From Bryoerythrophyllum caledonicum (taxonomy: Eukaryota; Streptophyta; Bryopsida; Pottiales; Pottiaceae): a DNA stretch of 64,000 nucleotides. Positions 23,938 through 35,775 of the stretch are shown piece by piece (the stretch's first letter is position 1; every line of letters begins with the position of its first letter). The DNA is taken from NCBI GenBank assembly GCA_963971425.1, contig OZ020521.1, positions 7,395,519-7,459,518 on the forward strand, read 5' to 3'. The notes beneath the pieces were generated by a model that did not search any database, was not told the origin of the DNA, and saw only the letters and a list, made by a program, of their open reading frames with translations. A program made the translations under genes and the position numbers.

Positions 23938-25572
23938 ATGTCCAGTGGGGACCCGAAAAGAAACTTATTATTTGAGGAAGCCATGGAAATAGAGTCCCCT
24001 GCGGCAATCTCCACCACATCTGTAAAGGAGAAGTTTGCAAGAAAACAGGAGGAAGTGACCAGCAGCTCTAAGAAATACAAGAACACCGCAGAAGGAAGAG
24101 GTAAGTCCCTCACACTCGAACCCTTGAACATGTATTTTAACTTCTGGTTTGGATTTGAGGTGATGGAAACTCTTGCACAAGAGGAGGGCATGGAGGAGCT
24201 CCCTAGAAAAGAGACAGCTCAAGATCTTATGGTTAGGGGCATGAAGAAGGAGGAGGCAGAGGAAGCAAGCATTGCCAAAGTTGCCTTTCCAAGGATTCCC
24301 CAACAATTATACCCAAGTACAAGAAACGGCGTGGAGGGCCAACATTTCAACATAACCCAGGTTCCTTGTGATATTATTGTCAATAACACCTCAGGTTTGA
24401 CAATAGACTTCCAAGTTGCTATTCATTTTGAGCCTCCTACCTCCCCCATGATGCATGATGATGTTAAAAACATGGTTGTTAAAAGACTAAAACTTATGGA
24501 AATTGAACTTGGTGAGGACCTCATTGATCCTATCTCCATACAATGCCTTAGTGTTAAAAGAGGGGGAAAAAAAGGAGTATGGGTGGGTATTGTTAAATTG
24601 CACCTATTAAAACCAGAAATTGATGGACTTATGATGCTCAAAGGCATTAGACCTTTTATACTCAAAATTGATGGCCACAACACCATAGGTAAGGTTTGCA
24701 AGAGCTTCCATCACATTGCAAGTTCTAACCTATCCGTGAAAGTGAAAAGTGATTCCATTGTAGGAATTTCAGCACAAGCACTCTTCAAGGACATTCTACA
24801 CAATAGCTTCACAAGAGGGCAAGAAATCGAAGTCACGGGAGTACACAAGTCTAAGGAGGACTCTCATGCGTTCATCATGGCTACAACCCCGGAGCAAGCG
24901 AAAAGGATCAACCTCCACCAAATCACAACTCAACACGAAGTACTCCATGTCAAGCACATCTCCGGAGGACGAGCCATGCAAACTTCCAAAGCTAAGAAAG
25001 ACGCTCTAACCTTAACCCTCTCTCCTCTACCTCTACGCATAAGTGTCATTGACACTACGAACATAATCCATAAAATCATAGGTGCAAGCAACATTAAAGA
25101 GACTTGGTTCCATAAAGTTGTTGGAACTAGACACAATGGTAGTGTCAATATACATTGTGCTAACCCCATTGTGTACCGTGAGTTTGTGGGAAAAACATAC
25201 AACATTGAAGGTAATTATGTGGACTTTGCACCACATCGAAGGAGTTTGGAAGGCGAAGAGCCGCCCTCACAAGAACAAATCCAACAATTTGGTTTTGACG
25301 ACATCAACTCCGCCATGGTGAACACGGTGGCAACATACAAGATGAAAGAAGCACCTCCTTCTTTGACAAAGGAGGACATAGTGGAAATTGTGGAGGAAAG
25401 CAACAAGAAGATGAGATTGGAAGTGAAGGAGTATGTGGATGCAAAGAATGAAGAACCAAGGGTCCAAATGCTAAGTATCCAAGAGTCCATGGGAGCCGCA
25501 TATACAACAATGCAAGCCATCACAAACTCAATTGGCAAGCCAAGCTTGGAGGGCAACCCGTCAAATATGTAG
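23938..25572 (+). CDS. LINE ORF1 protein (putative RNA-binding coat protein)
   Basis: 544 aa from the first ATG (MSSGDPKRNLLFEEA); the open frame extends upstream through leader repeats without an ATG. Early Lys/Glu-rich segment (KEKFARKQEEVTSSSKKYK), then a globular middle of mixed alpha/beta character (ITQVPCDIIVNNTSGLTIDF, GVWVGIVKLHLLKPEIDG, VIDTTNIIHKIIGASN). The C-terminal helical region (LTKEDIVEIVEESNKKMRLE) could form a coiled coil. No CCHC knuckle is visible. By position it corresponds to LINE ORF1, which in other clades binds element RNA. I do not recognise a named domain. It is intact, with no stops, and lies 77 bp before the next ORF. Confidence 0.65.
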   Translation: MSSGDPKRNLLFEEAMEIESPAAISTTSVKEKFARKQEEVTSSSKKYKNTAEGRGKSLTLEPLNMYFNFWFGFEVMETLAQEEGMEELPRKETAQDLMVRGMKKEEAEEASIAKVAFPRIPQQLYPSTRNGVEGQHFNITQVPCDIIVNNTSGLTIDFQVAIHFEPPTSPMMHDDVKNMVVKRLKLMEIELGEDLIDPISIQCLSVKRGGKKGVWVGIVKLHLLKPEIDGLMMLKGIRPFILKIDGHNTIGKVCKSFHHIASSNLSVKVKSDSIVGISAQALFKDILHNSFTRGQEIEVTGVHKSKEDSHAFIMATTPEQAKRINLHQITTQHEVLHVKHISGGRAMQTSKAKKDALTLTLSPLPLRISVIDTTNIIHKIIGASNIKETWFHKVVGTRHNGSVNIHCANPIVYREFVGKTYNIEGNYVDFAPHRRSLEGEEPPSQEQIQQFGFDDINSAMVNTVATYKMKEAPPSLTKEDIVEIVEESNKKMRLEVKEYVDAKNEEPRVQMLSIQESMGAAYTTMQAITNSIGKPSLEGNPSNM

Positions 25573-25649
25573 CGTCCAAAGACTACAAGGTAACTAGTAA
25601 TTATCTCATACTATGTGATAAGGACGACAAATTAGACTACATTCTACAC

Positions 25650-27199
25650 ATGACTTACACCTACTGTATTCCTTGCAAGTATAAATACAAACATACACAT
25701 TTATGTCTTCAAAGGTATACAAACATACACAATACTACGCCCACAAAAATACCCAAAATAGAATACATACTACTCTACAAAAAAACCCTCATTAAAATAC
25801 AAAAAAACATACACATATTAGAAAAAAATTCCTTACACATCCTCCAAATTTTATATAAAGTGATTGAGTCGACAATATACTATATGACATATAGTATACA
25901 GTATACTAACAAACATGAATACCTTGCCAAAAACTACAAAGAAAAAATTAAAAAAATTGGTACACATACTGGGATACATACAAATACAGATACAGATATG
26001 AATACGAATACCTATACTGCTACCAATACGAACATTAAAACGAATACTGAAAAAAATTCTAATACGAATACTGTTACAAATACTAAGACTAAAACTGGGA
26101 TATATACTAATACAAACATATGTATAAACTTTAAATTAGAAGCAACTACACTCACATTTATAACTACATATCATCAAAAAACAAGGAATATTAAAATGAC
26201 AAAAAATAGGAAAATCAAGGAGAGTAAAAAGAGATATAATAAAATAAAGAAGATAGATATTTATAAAATTTCAAAGGTTTCAAATAGAGCAAGTAATATT
26301 AAAAATAAAAGAATAAAATTGGAGAGGATATATAAGGGAAAAATAAAGGGTAAGGTTGAAAACCATTATCATAAGAATACAAATAATAAGAACATAGTAA
26401 CAAACAACAACACTAAAAATAGAATATGCTCCCTAAGAAATTCAAAAATAAGGGATGGAAAATTAACCAAAATAATAACGAGAAATAATTATCATAAGAA
26501 TTCAAATAATAAGAACATAGCAAAAAACAACAGAACTAAAAATAGAATAGGCTTCCTAAGGAAATCAAAAATAAGGGATGGAAAATTAACAAAATTAGTA
26601 ATGAGAATTTATTATCATAAGATTACAAATATTAGGAACATAGATATAAACAACAGTACTAAAAATAGTATATACTACTTAAGGAATTCAAAAATAAGGG
26701 ATTGTAAATTAACCAAATTAGTAATGGGAATCAAATATAATAAGAATACAAATATGAAGACTATAGCTATAAACAGCAGTACTATAAATAGAATATACTT
26801 CTTAAGAAATACAAAAATAAGGGATGGAAAAATCACCAAATTAGTAATGGGAATTAATTATAATAAGAATACAAATATGAAGAACATAGCTATAAACAAC
26901 AGTACTAAAAATAGAATTTGCTTCCTAAGAAATTCAAAAGAAGGGTTGGGGAATGCACCAAAATAGTAATGGGAATCAAATATAATAAGAATACAAATAG
27001 GAAGACTATAGCTATAAACAGCTGTACTAAAAATAGATTATGCTTCCGAAGAAATTCAAAAATAACGGATGGAAAATTAACCAAACTTGTAATGAGAGTT
27101 ATAAATTTCAGAGTAAAAATAAATAGAGAAGATAGTAATAATAAAAGAGTTAATAGTAATATTAAAATTGTTATATATAAAGATGAGGAGACTTTGTGA
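25650..27199 (+). CDS. Extra LINE ORF built from a 41-codon tandem repeat
   Basis: ATG at 25650. Very A-rich, Lys/Asn/Ile/Thr-rich frame of 438 codons ending at 26966. The same repeat continues in another frame to 27199, so there is one frameshift near 26.95 kb. Residues about 110-155 are a Thr-Asn/Thr-Tyr/Thr-Asp run encoded by an AATACN-type hexamer. From 26373 six copies of a 123-bp unit (41 codons) follow at steps of 123, 123, 123, 123 and 122 bp. Each encodes a variant of KNRIxFLRNSKIRDGKLTKL. An exact multiple of three with diverged copies suggests the repeat grew while translated. The protein is highly basic; nucleic-acid binding is a guess. No known domain. Confidence 0.5.
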
Positions 27200-27355
27200 T
27201 TAAATAGTATAAATTTGTTGGGAGTATGTAGAATTATTAAAATAGGAGGAGGGATTCATGTCTCGCCGGCTGGGGTGGCGCCAAAGGCGCCAAAAATAGA
27301 CTTACTAAAAATAGAAATTCTAATAAAAGTAAGAATATATACGAATCTGATTGAA

Positions 27356-30300
27356 ATGAATATCAATCTATTTTTAGAAAACATAGTTTTAGACAAAATA
27401 TGTTTAGAAAGAAATCTTTTAGAAAACTCATTATTTCAATGTACGGGTACATATACTGATATGTATACTGATACTTATACTGATACATACACCGATGAGT
27501 ATACTTATAAATATACCGATACAAATACTGGTACGTATACTGATACATATACTTGTATGTATATAAATACAAATACTTATACTTATACAAATGCAAATAC
27601 CAATACAAATATTGGTACGTGTACTCATACGAATACTAACACAAATACTAACAAAGATACTGATACAAATACCAAGACAAAAACCGTGACATACACTAAT
27701 ACAAACATACAAAAGAATACTAATATAATACCACATAAAACTACATACACACACACAAAGACAACCACACACCATCAACGAAACACATACATATACATAC
27801 ACACATACAAAGACAAACACATACAATCAAAAAAACACAAATACCAAAGCCACATTCAAAAACAAAAAATTCTAAAACAAAACAAAAAACTCATCTACTA
27901 CAAACTACTAATATTAATTGGAGGAGACATGGAGACTAACCCAAGACCCATGCCGAACATATTAGAAAGACACCCCGCTTCGCACAAAAAGAATGCCAAA
28001 ACATATTTCATACCAAATACTAATACAAACACCAAAACAAACAACTGTACAAACCACAAAGTATATAATAACACCGCATATGAAAAAAAGGACTTAAAAG
28101 CCACTTTAAAAACCAACATAAACCCACATACAAATAGTCTTAAACATAATAGTTACATATGCACACGGACAAAAACAACCAAGATAAAATACAACCAATC
28201 ATACATACATCCATACACTACTAAAACAAAAACAACCACAAAAAACACATGGACAAAAAATAAACTAAAGACGAAAACAACTACACCTACTATAAAAATA
28301 AATAAACCCACAACAAACACACAAAATACAAACATCCACCTACCCCCAAACCAACAAGTCATTAATAACACAACAAAGCCTTTAAAATACACCACTAAAC
28401 ATATATACCACAAACTTCTACTACTTCTAGGAGGAGACATTGAAACCAACCCGGGACCCATGCCCAATATACTAAAAAGACATCCTACATCACATAAGAA
28501 AAATGCCAAAATCTACTTTATACCTAATACCATAAAACTCCAACCAGAATATGAACACATTGCAAAACCCTTCGCACCATTTCTACAAAACACACATACA
28601 TTACACCACATACACAACACTTCCCACCCAAACATTGCCCAATACATACAACAAAAAAATACGCATCCACCACCCCACATCTTATATGCACTAATAATCA
28701 CTACTCATCCAAACATAGATGAATGTAACCAACTTCTAAATCCACAAAATTGGAACACAATTACATGGACTGATACACTCCTACAAACCTTACTAACCTT
28801 ACAAAACCCACCAGAACGACACATTTACACTCCACACCCCTATACTGAATTCCTAGTAGACAACCAAAATATTATAAACCATGAGAATTCAATACATAAA
28901 AGACTATACGACTTCTTACATAGTCAAGACATACCACCCTCAAATGATATAATAAAACTAAAATTCCCTTACCTCCCCAACAACCTCATAAGTGAATCAC
29001 TAAAATGTCTAGACCCTATACCAGAATACACCCACCCACCCCCACCTCTTCCCTACATCCCTCCTCAAAATCAAAATCAAAACATTAGACCAAACCAAGA
29101 AAATACATACATAATCACATGGAATGCCTCCTCACTAAACACTGCCCTTCCTAGCTTACAAACTCTAGTCGCAAACACAGACACACCACCGGCTCTTATA
29201 GTTATACAAGAAACAAAACTAACCGCCACAAAATCTACAAAATATATACAAAATATATTTCAAGACTATAAACTCATCTTTAACAATACACATGCACTTA
29301 CAAGATGCATGCAACAAAGGAGACTATACACACCGGGCCGCGGTGGCCTCCTTACATTAATACACAAAAAATATACATTCCCCGGCAACATCAACAAAAT
29401 CCCTACCCCAATGCACATATCACCATACATTCAAATAATTAAAATCACTAATCACCCACTACAATCGTGGTTAATCTTTCACATGTATATGCCATCCCAT
29501 CCCGAAGATACTAGATTTCTCTTAGATATACAAAACACTATTACAACCCATATTAATAATCATCCCAATCATACATACCTATTATGTGGAGACTTCAATA
29601 GAGACATAGCGCTAATTTGCCGCCAAAGTGGAAACCATCACACCCCCCCTCAAAACATTGATTACCAATGGCGCCGCTTCACAGAAAACTTAAACTTCAC
29701 TTACATCAATACCGATACACAATTCTCTAGACAAGGTGGCTACAATTATAGTGATTGGAGTCTAATAGATGGTTTCTATATAAATACAAACAACAACACA
29801 CAATACACCTCCACAACAAACAAAGATATTATTCTCAATTCGGACCACTCACCCGTACAACTGCACATCCCAAATAACACACTAATTAGTAGAACTCCTA
29901 CAATCCCAAACAAAGACACTATACGCATACTCAACCCCATCCCAAAAACCAACATAGAAAAATTCAACACAAAATTCTTCGAAGAAAACATCGTACAAAT
30001 AGACTCCCTCATAAACACTCTTGAAATCAATAGTCAATTAACACAAGCACAATGGCAAGAAGCATGCCACTCTCTAGACAAACATCAATAAAATCTCTGA
30101 TACACTAGAACAAACTTGTAGAGCACACCCAATACCCCAAATGACAAACAGAACCTCTCAACAAGGCGGGTATCTACCCCGCAAACTTTCTAAAACTTGG
30201 AAACAACACTTAACCACATACCATACCATACGTAAAACCATTAGAATTGTAAAAAACAACCCTCAATGGCGTAACCACCCCATACACAACGAACTACTAA

Positions 30301-33300
30301 CTATACAACACATCCAAATCCCTACCCCGCCGCCTCCGGACCTTCCCCACGACACATGGATAAAAGATATCGCGATAATTGCAAAAAATGCCAACATACA
30401 AGCCCGGAAAATAATCACAAAATACACAAAAGAAAACATTAAAAAAGCCATCTCAAAATACAGACAACTATACGAAATCAGCCCCAAAAAAATTAACAAA
30501 AAAGTCTTTAAAAACCTTGAATCCCCACCAATGGATTGTATCAAAGATCAATATAATAATATTCTAACTAGCCCCGAAGACATTGCGAATGAAATATTCA
30601 ACCAACAAATAAAAACCAATAGACCAACAGTACCAACATGTAATTACCAGCCACAACATACAATAGAATGCACATTTGCAATACGCCAATACCCTTGGCA
30701 CGACCTGGACGGATATATCCTTGACAAACGGGGTGAACCAGAAATTCCACTACATAAATACCTCAACAGAGCCACATATGACACATGCCTCCAAAATCTT
30801 GAAATTATAAAGCCCCAGGCCCAGACCGCATACCAAACTCAATACTCAAAAACATGCCTCCAAGATTTCATAAACTACTATTCCTATTCTTTTCTCACTG
30901 CTATAAACAAAAACAAATACTAAATTCATGGAAAACAAGTACAACAATTCTACTATACAAAAAAGGCGATCCATCCATGCTACCCAATCATAGACCAATT
31001 GCACTAGCTAACACAATATATAAGCTTTTTACCAGTACACTGACCCACATACTATCCTCATACGGCGAAAAATTCAAAATCCTACATGATAGTCAAGAAG
31101 GATTTAGAGCGGAGAGAAGTACCGCACGGCAAATACAAACTATAATAGCGGCATTAGAAGACGCAAAATTTACTAACCAAGATATATACATACTATACGT
31201 GGACTTCAAAAATGCCTTTGGCTCAATTGATCATGCCAGACTTCTAGCAATAATGTCAGACCTTGGCTACCCAAAAGAGGCAACTACACTTGTTGGAAAC
31301 ATCTATTCCCAATCATCTACTTGCTATATCGGCGAACACTTTGGGAAAACAAAACCTATACCCATCCAAAGAGGAACTATACAAGGGGACACCCTCAGCC
31401 CATACCTATTTATTATATTTTTAGAACCACTACTTAGATGGCTAGAAAGAGACAATAATGGATATACTTTCGGCACATCACAAGTCACAATAAACTCCGC
31501 CGCATACGCAGATGACCTAGCCACCATAACTAACAAAATCAAATCAATCCAAATACAACTCCATAAAATTGATAGATATTGTAAATGGGCTGGCATGGAT
31601 GTGGGAGTTCCAAAATGTGCCGCTACCGGATGCCCAAACAAATCTAAATTGAACCCTACCACTTTCAAAGCCCTAATGCAAACCTCTAACATCAACTACC
31701 GCAACCAACCAATCCCTATACTACACCAAAACGAACCATACTTATACCTAGGCACAAATCTTGTTCCCTCACTAAAATGGAAAATCCAAATCCACACTAC
31801 AACCACAAAGCTCATCAAACAATGCAAAGAACTAACAACATGTCCGGCCACCATGAAACAAAAAATAAAAATGGTTGATACCGTACTACGCCCAGGTGTG
31901 GCATACAGTTTTTATGGGGTACCATACTCTATGCCAGCCATCAAAAAACTTGATCAAAAAATAATCGCCATACAAAAAACCATATGTGGACTACCAAAAT
32001 GTATGTCAAACGTAATAACACAACTACCACATAACCTATTTGGTCTTGAAGCTTTCTCCCTAAAAAACGCATATCTCCGATGTATAGGAGAACAACTACA
32101 AAATGCCTTAAACGATAAAGGTAGACTTGGAAAAATTTATAATGGATTAACTCAATACATCCTCGCCCAATACGGGGGCGCCGAAAACATACCCAGAATT
32201 AAAAAAAGCGACTGTATAAGATCACCAATAACACGGACATTCTTCTTATTAAAACATATAGCCAAAGTCTACCTTAAAAGCACACTCCCAAACTTCCTCA
32301 TTAATCCTACAACACTTGAAACACTATGGCGACAAGAAACACTAAACCACAACACACTCAATGCCCAACTCTCCCAAAAGCTTCTACAAAAACTCCTCTC
32401 AAAAAATATTTTTGAATTAGCACAAATTACGTTACCCAACGGCACACATATCATGAACAACGAGGACTTCAAAACCTACCACTTCACCCCATCCAAACTA
32501 TTAAAAAGTGCCTTAAATATTGCTAAACAACTATTTTGCCACCAAACATGCCCCAATATATGTCGTATTCCTTGTAACATACATTTATACTCTCACATAC
32601 TTAAAGATTCATTCATCACCCTCAACAATAACATCAACCCAAGAAATATCCCCACACCAATCAATCCCGCTAACCCCCCACATACATATCACCCCCGCCC
32701 CCACCCCCCAACATACATCCCCAAAAACCCTACCACATATCCCATTAATAACATCATACACCATAAACATATCCAACACACAGACACAAACAACATACAA
32801 AATACCTACACAAAATATCTATGCCAATGGCAACACAATGATAATACATATAATAAATGGCTCCCCCAAAGAGACCTTTTTCCACGACACGATACCAATA
32901 CCTCCACACATAACACCAAAAAATTGAAACAATACTACCAAAAAATTCAAAACAAAACATACGGGGATATCATCCTAGCCCATCACCCCCAAGAACAATT
33001 CCCAGACTCAAGATCCGTAACACCACCCATAATTATCCCACTCTTAAACATCTACACAACAGAATGCAACCCCGAAAATGATATCCTTACATCTTCAAAC
33101 ACAATTCAAATAGATATCAATCAAGCACATCTATACGAAGAAAACGGCCGACATTTACACACCATACCCATTACCAGGCTCCAATGGTTATGGAAACAAT
33201 ATCATACAAAATTCCAAACCCCTACAAACATTGAACCAACAACCCAACCCTTTGAAACCAAAATAATCTGGCTTTACCAAAGGTATAAATATCGAATACC

Positions 33301-35491
33301 AAAAACTGACCCCTTCAAAAATGCACAATACACAATACCCACCCCCATCTTAGACTCACTAATCTCATCCTTTAACATCGAGCACTCATACTTTTCCTCC
33401 CCGATCACATGTCCTACCAAACTAAATAAATTCTACTCACCATACGAAAGAGACAAAATATTTGGATCCCTAGGCAAGGCCTTTGACCACAAATGGATCG
33501 GAAATGGCATAGCTCACCCCCACAACGAGAAAGACATGGAACAAGCCATACATTGGGCTAGACTTGCCGCCAAACACGATCCAAATAACACAAAAACAAT
33601 CATCGTCACACCGAACAACAATTGGTACCAAAACAACAACCAACATTCAAATCCATTCCCAGATTCCCACATCATCGCAGTCTTCGAAGCAGACACAATA
33701 ACATACATAAAACCTAATATTCCACCTGAGCTAAAAAAACCCCGAACTGAACCATCTACATTACAAATACTATGCGTCCATCATCAAAATCAAACCATTG
33801 GCTCTCTAGAACAGCTTGCGGAACTTACCTCCATAACAGACAATCTAGATATACAAAGACCATACACAAAACCGGCCCAACCAACACCCATACAAACCCC
33901 CGTAAACAAAAGTAAAAATTGGTCAAAATTAAACTATATCAACAACACATTAAACTACTCCGTCATACCTCCCTCCCTCCCAGACAACCCAACTCATACC
34001 ACACCAAAATTTAACCCCGCACACAGTTATTACACCGACGGCTCCTTTAAACCACCGGAACAAATTAGCCCGGGCTCTTGGCGCAGAGAAAAAGCTGGAT
34101 ATGGCATATATAATTCTACCAAAGAAATTAAACTAGCCAAAAGACTCCATGGACTACAAAATATCCTCAGAGCAGAACTTATGGCCATTCACAAAACACT
34201 ACAAATCATCACAACAAAATACAAAAATGAACCTGCACATATATTCACCGATTGTATAAATGCACTCTACCTGCTGAACACTCAAATAACACACCCTACC
34301 CTTCACAACAGTCACCCCGACCAAACCATATTAACATCAATGGTACAAATGTTACAAAACCGCACACAAATCACAACCCTTCACAAAGTTAGAGCCCATG
34401 CCAACATTGATGGCAACGAACAAGCAGACAAACTTGCAAAAGAAGGCCGAGAAAAAACACACAAAAATGCCAAGGACCCGCACGAACACGCCCATGCCAC
34501 CCCATACTACTTTCAAAAAGAAGATTGGCCTTCCAAAGAAGATACCCCCGACAAAGGCCCAATTAGATTTTTGGGCAAATATCTCAAAAAACAAGACCTC
34601 TACAACAACCTTGACACAATCTCAGAAAATATTCCTAACATAGATAAATGGACTAACAATAACGACATAGACAATGAACTCTCTACAAACTTTTGGAAAA
34701 ATCCCATCATCTCAGACTCACAAATAACATGCTTCATCAAATTCCGTACTGGCCAGTATATGGGAAACGCTCGCAAACAACTCTTCTTTGGAACAGAGAG
34801 ATTCCCATCCATAACATGTCCCATATGCCCCTCAACGGACCCCGACACATGGCTTCATGTGCTACTCAAATGCCAAAACCACCACATTCATTCTTTAATT
34901 GTTAGAAGACACAATAAAGCGGTATGGGAAGTCCGAAAACTAATTACATCCTACAATAAATCGAGATGTTTCATATTAATGAACGCCGGCACTTTTAATA
35001 ATAATCCACAAGAGAATACGGTCCCCCCTTGGCTACTCCCATGCTCATGTATGACCCAAAGATGTCAGTGTAACGCTCGGCTCAAACCGGACATCCTTTG
35101 CGTTAAAGGTTTACCATATAATGACCCACCACCCGATAACATCAACCAAAAATACACCATTCAATTCATTGAGTTCACATATTGCAATGACAGATTTTCC
35201 CCGGAAACAATCCAAAATAAAATAGATAAATACCAACCCCTTATTGACGACATCATCGCCCTCGGATGGAATGTCGACCCCCTTATTGTAATCACTTCCG
35301 GCGCTCGTGCCACCACCTTTATCCCATCTATGAAATCTCTAGAAGATAACTTCAAGATATCCATTGAAACAATTAAAACCTCCTTTAAAAACATTAACAC
35401 CATTGCTATTCAATATGCCATGTCCATTCTCCTGCATAAACGCAAAATTGAAAACAATCAAGTCCTCCCAGATACACGGGACCCCCCTTAA
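27356..35491 (+). CDS. LINE ORF2: 2A motifs, APE, RT, RNase H, CCHC, restriction-like endonuclease
   Basis: The first ATG is 27356; the frame continues to 30091, shifts to 30093-30815, then runs to 35491. These are two single-base frameshifts. The N-terminus has a Thr-Tyr/Asn/Asp repeat, then 2A-like motifs at 27920 and 28430. The APE domain begins at about 29107 (ITWNASSLN) with QETKL, LLCGDFNRD (29582-29608) and SDHSP (about 29842). RT: KAPGPDRIPNSIL (about 30812), YVDFKNAFGSIDH, RGTIQGDTLSP, AAYADDLA (about 31500). RNase H: YYTDGS (about 34030), RAELMAI, FTDCINAL, HKVRAHANIDGNEQADKLA. Then a CPIC-x9-H-x4-C finger (about 34825) and LKPD (about 35085) ... FIEFT with a downstream KIDKY, which is the CCHC plus R/KPD...D/E layout of restriction-like LINE endonucleases. 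The family call rests on these motifs. Confidence 0.8.
27920..28459 (+). other. Duplicated 2A-like ribosome-skipping motif in LINE ORF2
   Basis: At 28430-28459 the frame encodes GGDIETNPGP preceded by a Leu run (KLLLLL), the full D(V/I)ExNPGP 2A signature. At 27920-27949 it encodes GGDMETNPRP preceded by KLLILI, where the essential Gly before the final Pro is Arg. The following 20 or so residues (MPNILKRHP, HKKNAK, YFIPNT) also match, so a segment of at least 100 bp was duplicated 510 bp apart. Known 2A sites in LINEs release an N-terminal peptide by ribosome skipping between Gly and Pro. The second copy should work and the first should not. Confidence 0.85.
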
Positions 35492-35639
35492 ATTCCTCCC
35501 CAACCTTGATTTATCATGACGTGCTTGTTTTGAGGTTTTTGACTACTTGCTTGGTTTATGGTTGGTTCGTTGGCTAGTCGCTTGGGTTGTGATTTGTTGG
35601 TCGGTTGATTGTTTTGTGGCTCCTTGGCTTCTTGTTACA

Positions 35640-35775
35640 TAGTGTCTACCCTCGAGAGAGGGAAGTAGTTCCAGCTTACTATTTCCTTGTCCAGTGGGCA
35701 TGGTCTTAGTAGTGGAACGAACAGACACTTTATTCACGCCGGCCTCCTTAGGAGACCGGCGTTCTTCTTCTTCTG
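35640..35775 (+). promoter_or_regulatory. LINE 3' end: conserved tail, terminal hairpin and TTC-rich end
   Basis: The tail is shared nearly base for base with the truncated copy ending near 1997. The hairpin at 35737-35761 has stem CGCCGG-c-CTCC with GGAG-a-CCGGCG; the truncated copy keeps the hairpin with altered bases at 1961-1985. A short TTC repeat follows in both. In other LINEs such a terminal stem-loop is where the reverse transcriptase recognises its RNA; that role here is inferred. Confidence 0.75.

Larger units (their letters stand above)
22000..35775 (+). mobile_element. Near full-length Dualen/RandI-like LINE with two endonucleases and 2A motifs
   Basis: The plus strand is strongly C+A rich throughout. 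In order it holds a CGGACAGTAC/GCAGCAG-rich leader, ORF1, a repeat-built extra ORF, and ORF2. ORF2 has two 2A-like motifs, an APE endonuclease, reverse transcriptase, RNase H, a CCHC finger and a KPD...E endonuclease. The 3' UTR ends in a hairpin at 35737-35761 and a TTC-rich tail. Carrying both APE and restriction-like endonucleases is the hallmark of the Dualen (RandI) clade first described in Chlamydomonas. Breaks seen are one frameshift near 26.95 kb in the extra ORF and two single-base shifts near 30.09 and 30.81 kb in ORF2, so the copy is young. The 5' limit is uncertain, anywhere from about 21.6 to 23.2 kb. The 3' limit is fixed by the truncated copy at 1.46-2.0 kb. Confidence 0.8.
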
